DNA from: Trileptium ribeirensis
Taxonomy: Eukaryota; Nematoda; Enoplea; Enoplida; Thoracostomopsidae
Assembly (NCBI GenBank): GCA_030248225.1
Contig: JASANE010011767.1
Location: 61,584 to 125,583 of the forward strand
Reading direction: 5' to 3'
DNA length: 64,000 bases
Under the pieces are notes generated by a model, which did no database searches, had not been told where the DNA came from, and saw only the letters and a program-made list of their open reading frames with translations. Numbering within the stretch: position 1 is the stretch's first letter; each line of letters starts with the position of its first letter. This document shows, piece after piece, positions 11,491-22,068 of this stretch. Made by a program: the position numbers and the translations under genes.

Positions 11491-11529
11491 ACCAGTTTTG
11501 AAACTGGTACACCAACATCCGTATGAAAT

Positions 11530-11765
11530 CCATGTTATAAAATGTTTCCCAATTTTATACTAATATTCAACGGTTACCAAATATTGACCGGATTAACTTT
11601 ATGCAAAATGGCGTGCTTCCTGATTTTGCGATGGCTGTGCGCTGTTGTTTGACGAAACCTTGCCTGTTTGGTTGCTGGAGCGCCGAGACTACGTCGAATT
11701 GCCTCCTCGTTCTCTGATGTAAACCCTCCTGACTTGTTTTTAGCGGAGAGTATTAAAGGAACATA
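11530..11765 (+). pseudogene. Mariner transposase fragment, copy C
   Basis: On the + strand, three frames together give IDRINFMQNG-x-LPDFAMAVR, then pieces matching ETLPVW-LE and LPPRS, the region between the second and third catalytic residues of a Tc1/mariner transposase. It matches copy A (minus strand, 12.6-14.7 kb) closely at the DNA level, for example TATTCAACGGTTA. It has frameshifts and a stop and keeps only about 235 bp. The second catalytic Asp is Asn (codon 11607-11609), as in copy A. Confidence 0.8.
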
Positions 11766-12597
11766 AGTTGTTATAAGTATATTTGTTAATAATTAATTCT
11801 TAGAAGTCAAAGACCTTCCAGATACGCTAGGTTTAACTATGGCAGATAGATATTTGGTTCGGTCTGGGTATTCATGTAAACAACATCTATGGATCGACTC
11901 TATCTTGGCAAGGGTGAAATAAAATCCTAAATGCTCATCTTTACAAATCAATAGAAATTATAACAGTATATATAGATCATATGTTTTGGTGAAAAGCATT
12001 ATATAGGAAATATTTTTAATAATTTTAAATATTCATTGTTAGTTGAGAACTAACAGTCAGTGAAAACGCTAATTTAGTTTTGTTATTCAACCGTGTTAAG
12101 TAATACAATCTCTTTAAATCGCTATGAGGCATGTATTGCGAAAAAGTTCTGCATACCTCAGATGACACATTTGAATGTGTTTCCACAGCGGCGTCGCCCG
12201 TCTATATATCTGTACTGGAGCCCTGTAAAACGATCAAAACGCTTGTATTTCGAGACGCATAGCAATAAACGCATTCCTAATTTATACGAGTTGCAATAAA
12301 ATTCTGTCAATTACATTCATTCCAACTACCGTTGGAAATTTTGTGCGCTAAATTCAGGAAAATACGCTATTTTGGACCAAATCCACAGGGTTATGAAAAA
12401 TAAGAATACCCAATAATTTTGCAGGAAACGTATTGTCTCCTAGTTGATCCTTTGTAGATCTCTTTGCTACGTCGATGTTAAAGGAGCAAAGCTGAAGATC
12501 CAAGCTTATTATTATTCGATTCCGAAACATGTTTCGTGACTGTTAATGTGCAGCTGTTTTCATTACGTATAACTAGGGTTTTATAATTTTCTACAGT
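11766..12597. other. No recognisable feature
   Basis: AT-rich unique-looking sequence. An open stretch at 12093-12299 (+) has no family signature. Confidence 0.4.
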
Positions 12598-14660
12598 ATG
12601 TCCCGTAAGTAGCGCCCCAGCATTAAAGTGTCCCAGCACGCCAAGTAATAAACATATCTAAAATGCTTTTGTTATGCACGCACTGTCGTATATAACTTAA
12701 GTTTATGATGAATAACACTTACCCTATGTGCGAACCTAGTGCGTGCATCCAAGATTAATGGATTCCTCCAGTTGAAAACGCACACTTCGGCAGACTTTTA
12801 GAACCATGTCAGTCTTTAGAAGGGAGACCTCCTCCGACGTAGCCACTGTCAGGCACAACAGGGTATATGCTTTGCGTTTGTGTACCTTCTCTATCAATAC
12901 TCCCCACAGAAAATAGGTCACGAGGGTTTAGATCAGGAGAACGTGGTGGCAAGTCGGCAGAGCCTCGGTGCTCCAGCCAACGGACAGGGAAGGTTTCGTG
13001 CAACAACAACGCACTGCCAACGCAAAATCAGGAGGCGCACCATTTTGCATAAAGTTAATCCTGTCAATATTTGATAACCGTTGAATATTAGGATAAAATT
13101 TATTTCGCAGCATGATTAGGTAGTTGTCTGCACTCGCATTACTATCGGAAAAGAACTGCCCAGAAAATCCACCAGACTCCATGCCGACCCATACAGTCAG
13201 ACAAGGGGCATTCACATGGTGTTCGATAGTGTTATGAGGATCTTCTGCAAGCCAATAAACACAATTATGCTGTTAATGTGACCGCTTAGTTTAAAATTGC
13301 TGTCGTCGAACCAAATGACTTCGTCAGCTAACTCCAGATTATCATCGAGACACTATAGCGAATTTTAGCAAAATTCAACCCTGCGATCACAATCACCCCC
13401 TTACAGACCGTGCATTAACGTCGATATAAAAAGTTTTAGAGCCAGGTTTCGGAAAACAGTCGATTTGCTGATGCCGCTTTCAACAGCACGATGGCGAATT
13501 GACTTTGTCTAACTACTGTTAAAACGACAAATATCAGTTATCGCAACAGATGCCGTCGGTGGTCTCCCTGTTCGGGACAAGTCAGCTAAGAAGCCTGTTT
13601 AATCAAACCTTTCATTTTATTGAAGCAATAGTTGAATTTGAGTGGAATGTGAGAGCGAAGAGAGTGAGTGGAACGAGAATTTTCAATTTTGGCTCTGGAG
13701 GGGGGTTGAGGAGGTCCTGTCTGTGTGTGTCTGTGTGTCTGTGCACCTGGATCTCGATAATGGTTGGGCGGATTTTGATGCAAGATAGCTCATTCGAACC
13801 GCAATGGTCGATTTAGATGTAGTGACGGACCCCGATTTTTGAATTTTTTTCCGGTGGGAAAAGTTATTTGGCAAAATAACGTCATTTTGGCCCATTTTTC
13901 GAGCATCCCCTCCAGTTTTTGCGACTTTTCTCAATAATTAAACGAGGTATCGGCAAACTAATAGGCCTATTTCATGTAGCTTTACCAGAGCTTTCCAATG
14001 ATAGAAAACAAGTTTTTCAACTACTTCCCAATCTGAAGTCTATAAGCTTATAGTTGGCGCCAAATTTCATATTTGGTGAAAAGTCGTGGGAAATGCACCT
14101 AATGTGTGTTTTTGTTGCTTTTAGTGTCTTATGTGGGGTTTTCTGGGCCAACACACTCATTGCGAGTGTCAAAAATATTGTGTGGCAAATATTTTTCACA
14201 CTTCTGCTTCATACTTGGTATGAAAAATGAGATGTCGGTTTGAAATCTTTAAAGTTCTTTTCACGGTCAATTTAGGGATTTATTGAATTAATAAATTGTT
14301 AGTTCATTGTTTTTTGTACTCGTATGATGTTTTGTCTACTGCATACGTTGGCTATCAAAAGATGCTGGCGTAACTATGACTCATCACTCACGGTTTATTT
14401 AATGCTGCACCTGCGTACTGTGTGTAGGCCTTGTTTGTGTGTGCTTTCTACAACAGACTTCGGGGGATTGTTCTCACAACTCGAATTCTGGCTCGCAAGC
14501 GAGCATCACTAATTTTATGATATGGGGCTGTGAATATGAATTCCGGGACCAGTGTTGCACAACTTCACGGCTATTTGGTTAACTGAATACAGTCTTAGTA
14601 AAGTTATGCGATCAGCCAAATTAAGTCGAGTATTTGGTTATACGTACATATTTATTGCAT
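12598..14660 (-). pseudogene. Tc1/mariner transposase remnant, copy A, split by an insertion
   Basis: Read on the minus strand the element runs from about 14660 to 14513, is interrupted by a foreign 880 bp, and resumes from 13632 to about 12598. Pieces in order: SQPHIIK, GRPPTASVAI, ESGISKSTVFRN (helix-turn-helix region), CDRRVEFC, EVIWFDDSNFKLSGHI (first catalytic Asp), CLTVWVGMESGGFSGQFF, MQNGAPPDFALAVR and LPPRSPDLNPRD. Several frameshifts and stops make it dead. The second catalytic Asp is Asn (codon 13042-13044). Counting across the frameshift, about 41 residues separate that site from the last Asp, which fits the D41D class of Tc1/mariner elements; this count is tentative. Confidence 0.88.
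13633..14512 (+). mobile_element. Helitron-like non-autonomous element, copy A, nested in mariner copy A
   Basis: Boundaries come from an empty site: mariner copy B (41366-41395) reads GAAGCATCAG-TTTTATGATATGGGGCTG without the insert, while here the same sequence is cut after GAAGCAATAG and resumes at 14513. The insert resembles 52278-53068 over most of its length. Its right end has a perfect hairpin GCTCGC-AA-GCGAGC (14491-14504), then CTAA followed by T. A 3' hairpin with CTRR before T is typical of Helitrons, but the hairpin-to-end spacing is short and no helicase is present, so the class is tentative. No target duplication is evident. Confidence 0.7.
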
Positions 14661-15506
14661 GTTCTGTTACTATTCATATATATTTATAATTATTATGTAT
14701 TATGAATTATGGTTATATTATGAATTCCACTATAAAGCGTTCACGGTCACATCTGAATTACGCATCCATTTGCATGTGCAAGATTATTTGTTGTAACAGG
14801 CACACGAAGCGGTTTTGAAAGAATTGGAGTAAGTGGTGGGGGCTGGGAAATGCACAGAGAAGAACACGTAAGCAGCATACGTAAGATGCAAAAGCTCATT
14901 CTGAAAAAGCATATGAGTATATTAATTTATGAGGGGGTGTGGGCGGGGCGTGTAAAAATTAACTGATGAAAAATTAATTGCAATTAATAGACCCAATTAA
15001 CTGACTGGTTCTGATTTTCAAATTATTGAACTGATTGGTTGAATTCTAAATAATTTGAATTGGATGTAATTAATTACATAATGTGCCTCGGCGCAATACT
15101 AAGTGCGGAGAAATAGATATAGGGTAAATGTGGAGCATCGTTCGATTTGATGGTTGCACTTTTTAATGGTTCTACACGAATAATTTGTGTTAGAGTTATT
15201 TGTGTACTGTAAGGTGTAACTTGATCTGCGATACATATATAAACACGTTGTTACTCAAGTAGAAATATAAGAAGTTTATAAAAAGTAGGGAATTATATGT
15301 AGTTGCTTTATGTTCGCTTCTGTGATGATTTAAAGTTGAGCATAAAGATATATATTGGGCGAAAATAATTGCAATTCATTGCAATAAGTAATCGGGACCC
15401 GTCGTAATTAAAATTTATTGATTGGTCAACAAATGATTAACTAGCGATCTGGCAATTAATTTTTTACAGCCCAAGAGTGTGACGCAGAACGAAGGCGCGT
15501 CAATGC
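14661..15506. other. Possible hAT-like MITE with weak terminal inverted repeats
   Basis: GGGCGTGTAAAAATTAACTG at 14946 faces the reverse complement of GGGCTGTAAAAAATTAATTG ending at 15472. The interior is rich in AATTAATTG-like words. No target duplication is seen, so an element about 527 bp long is only a suggestion. Confidence 0.3.
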
Positions 15507-15898
15507 AGTTTAATTCCTGATGGAGCTAGAATTCCTGCATTCCTACCCCCATGTTCCTGCGCTCCTAGTTACGGTTAATCCCTGAGGGAGCTAGAATTCC
15601 TGCATTCCTACTGCAATGTTCCTGGGTTTCCAAGTTACGGTTAACTGCCAAGGGAGCTAGAATTGCTGCAATCAAGCCCCCGTGTTCCTGGGCCTCTGAG
15701 TTACGGTTAATTCCTGAGGGAGCTAGAATTCCTGCATTCCTACCCCTATGTTCCTGAGCCTCTGAGTGACGGTTAATTTTCGAGGAAGCTAGAATTCCTT
15801 CATTCCTACAATGTGTTCCTGGGCCTCTGAGTTACGGTTAATTGCTGAGGGAGCTCGAATTCCTGCAATCCTACACCCATGTTCCTGGGCCTCTGAAC
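15507..15898 (+). repeat. 66-bp minisatellite, 6 copies
   Basis: Units of 65-66 bp begin GGTTAATTCCTGAGGGAGCT, continue AGAATTCCTGCATTCCTAC, then ATGTTCCTGGGCCTCTGAG and TTAC. The last unit is cut at GGCCTCTGA. The array is GC-richer than its surroundings. 66 is a multiple of three, but stops break all reading frames across units. Confidence 0.93.
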
Positions 15899-17821
15899 GG
15901 TTATGCATTACCAATTGAATTCGACCAGCAGATCATAGCCCTACTGTGCTTTACTTATTACGGGTACCATGAAAATGACAGATTTCAAACTGGCGGCACG
16001 AAGTGGTGCATCGTTCCATTGTTTTAACAGACTTCAATAATCACAAAACGTTTCAGCTATTCACTTTCAGCTTATATATTTAAAAAGCTATTTATTACTG
16101 ATTAAAATAAACACCATTGCATTTAATATAGTTAGCTGCTTATTAATTTAGCTGCTCAGCCACCGTTGGGCGTTGAGCGATATTGGAAACTTGATATTAT
16201 CCTGCACTATCTCTACGCCACCGAAAACGACTTGAAGCATGAATACTAACTTAAACGCTATTATAGTTATCTAATATTGCGGAAACGATACAAAACATCG
16301 TCTGTATTGTTTATGCTGTTTTTATATAAGGCACTATTTGCTGCTGTCTTGTTCAGAAATCAGGCATGGTTTGAAGTATATTCTGCAGTCACACCAAAAG
16401 ACATGGGCTCGTCTTATTATGTGCAATCCCATTACATTAATTACTTACATATATTATGTGTAACACCCTACCATAAAAAGATTTCGTTTGTCTGTTATTC
16501 TATCTCGTTTGGACCCGCGGAAATATTTATAACTATTACATGCTTTATCAAGACCGTTGGGTCCACAACCTAACTTATGTCTTATATAACTAACAAAAAG
16601 CATCATGAAAGTACACAGAAAGCAGACAAATGCACAAAAGTGTACCATAAAATGGAACGTACGTACCGAATGAAATAAGCAAGCTTAGATATGACAGTAT
16701 CTAACAGTAGCACGCAATAGTATGACACTTCTGGCAAAATGGAAACAACCAATCCATTTTGATATTTGATAGCAGAAAGATGAATATAAATATTGGGTTC
16801 GTTGCCTTAACCCCTTCATTTTGAAACATAGACAGAGTGTACTTATGAGCTTGTTACATTGTACAACGACAACATCTGGTATTGTCATATATTAATAGAC
16901 TAACGTCCGGGCGTGGAAAAGCTTTGCGGCATAGTAGCCTGGCGAATTGATTAGCATAACCTATGTGAGATTTTTACGTAGGTTATATGGTAGGTTCGAA
17001 ATATGCGAATTCTCCAAACTCAATGAACTTAAAACACAACTATGATCAACGTTCATTCAGAAGAACGGAATAGCATTGGCTATCATCTTTAATAAAGCTG
17101 TAAATCGTTCTCATCATTGTGAACCGATACCCACCTTTCGCTCAGGCGATAGTATAGAGAACTTACATACAGACAGACCATATGAACTCTGGTTTCTTTT
17201 CAGAGCATGCAAAAATTATTCGATCAATACACACATTATTATCTACGATCTGTTCTCTTAACAGGTGACAATTTTGCTACACAGGACTGTAAAAATTGTT
17301 GTTTTTTAATATTGCCTTCTTTCCCGCACGTCGCTAAGTAAATATAATGTCCGAATGTAGTTCGCGCGGTATAATGTGCGATTCGACCTGCTAAACGACG
17401 TTTGTGAATTGAGATTTAAAGCGGTGCTCTCAGGCTCAGCCTTCTATGGATTTGTCAAAGACAGTTATGAACTGAAGTGCCAATGTCGAACCAACGTCTT
17501 CTCATCGCCGGCAAGGACTGGACGCTATGCGCTTTCGGTGCAACCTAAAATAAGATTTAGGTATTAGACAAGTCTACGCATAATAAACGTAACCATCTCT
17601 TCGTCTTCTTGACATTTTGTAAAGGGAATTCGAAAATAATGCGCAAAATGTGAACGAATTATCGAAGAATGAAAGTTGCGTCATAAAGAGATAAGTGCGC
17701 GAATAAATAATTGCGTCATCGCATAATAATAATAATGATTGCGTGAAAGTTACGTTTATGAGTGACAGTAAATAACTAAATAAACGCTACGCTAGAGGCT
17801 AATTAAATAACGCTTACATAG
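15899..17821. other. No recognisable feature
   Basis: AT-rich sequence with chance ORFs (for example 16277-16573 +). No splice-linked coding signal, RNA gene or repeat is seen. Confidence 0.4.
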
Positions 17822-17941
17822 CGGTGGAATAGAACATGGTCCTCCTGATGACGCGTTGCCTCTAATATATATAGATAGACGGTGGATAAGAACGCAGTCC
17901 TCGGTGGAATAGAACATGGTCCTCCTGCTGAAGCGTCGCCC
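17822..17941 (+). repeat. Short direct repeat (CGGTGGAATAGAACATGGTC)
   Basis: CGGTGGAATAGAACATGGTCCTCCTG occurs at 17822 and 17902, 80 bp apart, each followed by a similar GA-GCGT-GCC block. A third, partial version (CGGTGGATAAGAACGCAGTC) sits between them near 17880. Confidence 0.8.
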
Positions 17942-18269
17942 ACTGAACGACAGCGCTAATGCAGACGTTCAAAAGTGCACCAATTAACTCAGTACTTAAG
18001 TTAATATGAATTAGGGTTCTTTCCCAAATTTGGCCATACGGGCACCAGTGTTTCGCAGCCTATTTGTCGCGACACAATTTTGTCATTGAAAAATAAAGAC
18101 CACCATTATTCATCGAAATATACAGCTTTGCTAACCGCGACTTTTTGTGGAACTACTCCCTGCGCACTGTTGACTCGAATATGGTTCGTCGGCCCTTTGC
18201 CTAAAATAGCGATTTTTCAAATTTCGCCTTGCTATTGCTTGTTTCTACATTATAATGAGTTCCTATTAT

Positions 18270-19090
18270 GTTATCTAGCAGAATGGATACAATGGTTTTA
18301 CTATCTAGGCTACAGTTTAACTATATTATACCTTTTCATGATTGTTTCAAGGGTTTTAAGGCCGACGAACCCGATTTCTAAAGGTAGTCCGTTTTCATTT
18401 GTCTGATTATGTATTGCGTGCAAAGAGGGCATCAAGCATGGTCTACATATAAGTATTTCTGAAGTCTGAGTACAATGATTCGGTTATCTAGAGTCCAGTA
18501 TTCATATTTAATGCCTTTTCATTCGGTTTCAAAGGGTTTAGGGCCTATGAACCCTATCTCTACAATATAGTATTTAATCAGTTGTTTGGTTATGTATTGC
18601 GTAGAGGTCATCAAGAATTGTCTATATAGGATTTGCGGTAGGCTCAATACAACGGTTTGGGTATATAAAGTACAACACGAGAATCTTATGCCTTCTCAGG
18701 CTTTTTATTGGATTTAAGATCAATGAACCCGATTTCCGGAATGTAGTCGGTCGGCAGCAGTTTGGGTACATGGCATCCAAAATAGTTTATATGGAGGTTT
18801 TTAGATAGCTGAATACCATGATTTGGTTATCGAGAATCCATTGTTCATATTTCACGTCTTTTCATGGTGTTTCAATGGGTTTAGGGTCAGTCAACCTGAT
18901 TTACAGATTATAGACTGTAATAACATTTGGTTATGTATTGCGTACAGGTGATCAACAATTATCTATATAAGTTTTCATGGGGCTGAATCCGGTGGTTTGG
19001 TTATCTAAAGACCAGATCAAATACATGATGAGTTGTCAATTGTTTTCGATGGGTTTAGGGTCGACGAGATTTTAGGATTTTCAATGGGTT
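18270..19090 (+). repeat. Minisatellite, about 175-bp unit, 5 copies
   Basis: Landmarks GGTTATCTAGAGTCC-like (18294, 18482, 18652, 18824, 18999), CTTTTCATGGTGTTTCAATGGG, AACCCGATTTC and GGTTATGTATTGCGTA recur in order at spacings of 188, 170, 172 and 175 bp. Copies are strongly diverged. Confidence 0.85.
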
Positions 19091-21994
19091 CACATTTCAA
19101 GAGGTGTTAGGGTGGTGTAAAGATCAAAAACGGACTGTTACATGTGATTAATAAGCTGATAACTTAAAAATGAAACCACATTACATATAAATCTGCCCGT
19201 TACCTTACCCAATCGAAGAACTGAGTTTCTGGAGCCTGTTAGGTTAAAACAGCACTTACCGTGTACTCTTCACGGTAGTCAATGTGTGCAACATGTAAGT
19301 GATAAAATATACATTGTGAAGCTAATTTATGTATAACATGCTGTTTGACACATATTATATAGGATTGTAAACATTATAATATGTCATGTTGTATATAATT
19401 ATAACATTATAATATTATAATATGTCATGTATTTTATACCTCCTGGTCTACCACACCCTCCGTGCACCATTGCCTCTGCCTAAACAATCTACCACCTCCC
19501 TCCTTTGAGCCGATAGACCTTAGTCGGACGGCATATATACATAATATGTGTAATGGAATAAAAGCACTTCTAATTCATATGCTAACCTCAGCTTTATGAG
19601 GAAATGTCAATGCTTCAATATTTCGTCAAATGCTGGTAAAAATTACATATTTTGAGCTCTTTGCTCCAACCCACATAGTCAATAATACAACCTCTGTGCC
19701 CTACTTCAGAATTGTTAGTGAAAGTTCGTAGCCCGTTGACCTACTTATAAAATGTTTATTTTAGCAAAACCCGAACTAAGACAACCGATCTAGAAGTCAT
19801 TCATGTGAAGGAAAGTTTTTAGTTTTGTTTCAACTTCAGAACGTTATCCAGCATTCCGCGCAAAAAGCTAGTAGCTTATTAGATGTTTTGGCACAGCAAC
19901 CGCACAATATCATCGGTGAGCAAGCAGTTTCGACTATTTCATGTAACGGATTAAATTGTGACTTAAAATTTTAACAGTCGAGAATTAGAAATTTACCAAA
20001 TTAGGAATAAAAGAAAAAATTCAATGATTTTAAAACATATCAACCGAATACGACTAAAACTAGAATGTTCCGCACAACTGTGAGGTCTACGTGTATGTAT
20101 TTTATTTCGCATCTCATCGTCCGGTTCAGATCTGTAAAAAGTCTGCTTGAACTCAAATCGAAAAGATTCCGACCTAGTAAGAACTCGCTATAACAGGTAA
20201 ACTAGCGATAAACCCCGAAGCTAAAGGTTTTTTAATTAGGACTAGTGTATTAAGAGCGGCACCTCTTTGATGCCTCTTTCACTTTCATGCCTCACGATTT
20301 TTTGACCACCTTTTTAATTTTCCCACACTTGTAGTTTGACATGACATATTATATATGCTAAAGTGAGTATGTACTTTAGTTGTTCAATGCACATATCTGT
20401 TCTACAAATCTGTTAACCAATTATAAAGGTGAATTATTAACATCAGCCACAGAACAAATTTACAATAGTACGCATTACTTAAATATATAGCTATATTGTG
20501 CGTTGAGACCGAACTCACTAACTTTATTTAAGGTTACTTATTATGGTCAACAATTGTAGTAAACAACTATTGACAAAGACTATAATAATTTAACATTTTA
20601 TGATACATTTTTGGGAGCAGTAAGTCTAGAAGCAAAGAGCAGACTGTTTTAATATGTGAAACATAGATAGGATCAACTAGTTAATAAATTTTTGCTATAA
20701 AATCCGATTTTTGAGTGCTAAATCTTTAATAAAGAAAGGAACTCTTACAAAGTAAATAGCAAACAGCTGCAAACATAGGACACAGGGCACATGTATAGAA
20801 AATACTTGTCTTACACCAAACGAAACATTTCTGAGTAATAGATGATAACAGCAAATTGACATAAAATTTGACTAACAGCAGAGAATGGCTATAGACTGTT
20901 TTCTTAGGAGGACACAATTTTGCGGTGATATCTACATATTTTGTCAGCATTTTATCTAATTGGAGCTTGCGCTAAAAAATTTTAGCTAAAATATAAAGCA
21001 AACTCCATGTTATATGGCTGGAACGTTATATAGAAGATGTTGCTCCAAAATAGGTGTTTTTACACTATGTCTTATGAAAAAATTTTTCGGTTCACATAGT
21101 TGCTACAGGTATAAAGGTTTATGCCATCAACACTACGAAAACCTTAATCCATAAAGAATATCTCTTGCGAGGTTATAGAACATCATAATCGTGAATGTTT
21201 TTCCCGAGAAATGGGCATTGTTCAACCACTGCTTGCAAACGGAAAGAGATAGAAACATATGCTTTAATAGGAATGTGTTGTACTATGATCGCATCCTATT
21301 GTAAAAAGTTGCATAAAATCTTCCGATCCAAAATCTACTTTATTGATTCCGAATTGATTTAGTGCAAATGAATAATTTGATGAAAAAATTCTCAGTGCGG
21401 TAGTTTCTTTGCGACATATTTTTCTCAGTTAATTTCCACAAAAAAAGTAAAATCAAACAAAGCAAAACATTGAGCTCAAACATAATATTTGTTTAATCTG
21501 AAGTGCTTATTTTTGCGTAGGTTTTCATTTTCTTATCTATAAATATTTACATGCATTATGTGAGAAAAATCATGAGGATTATTAACATTTCTGATGTTTG
21601 AAAACCTTCAACAAAAGTACGCCTTGGCATTGTAGACTGCATGATTGGTTTTGGTACTTTATAGCTATTCGGTTTTATTTCCTCGAACTTCAGTTTCACA
21701 TATCAGTCAGTGTGAGTCTATACCCATCTATCAATTATGCGTTTATTGACCTTTGTTTTGGGACAAATTGACTAGATTTAGCGTACTTTAGTCATCTGGA
21801 ATTTTTAGGACATCGCTTGATAAAACTAGTGAACATCACAAAGCAAACTCAGGGTTGCACTCGTGTTCAGTGTAGTGACATTCGCAGAACCACATGGGGT
21901 CTCATTGAATGATTACTCTGTCATATATTGTTTAAAATGTAGATGCGTAAACTCAAGACAATTTCGAATCATTCAATATTTGACAAATGCATAT
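19091..21994. other. No gene seen; short AT-rich duplications
   Basis: CATTATAATATGTCATGT is repeated near 19372 and 19411 in a very AT-rich patch. The rest is plain AT-rich sequence without a recognisable feature. Confidence 0.4.
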
Positions 21995-22068
21995 TGGCGC
22001 CAGGGATCGAATCCAGGTTATCTAGTTAAAGCGTCCCTTGCCGGCCACAGCCGCAGCTCGCTGCTTTA
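21995..22068 (-). repeat. tRNA-like segment, possible SINE head
   Basis: On the minus strand, GTGGCCGGCAAGGGACGC resembles a tRNA box A with the start of an anticodon arm, and GGATTCGATCCCTGG, about 25 bases further on, resembles box B with the T-stem pairing. Matching acceptor ends are not found, so this is not a working tRNA gene. A tRNA-derived SINE remnant is the likeliest reading. Confidence 0.35.

Noticed and set aside
12867..13074. Plus-strand ORFs over mariner copy A
   Set aside because: They lie opposite the transposase remnant, which explains the open frames.
21995..22068. A working tRNA gene on minus
   Set aside because: Box A- and B-like words are present, but the acceptor stem does not pair and no anticodon loop can be placed with confidence.
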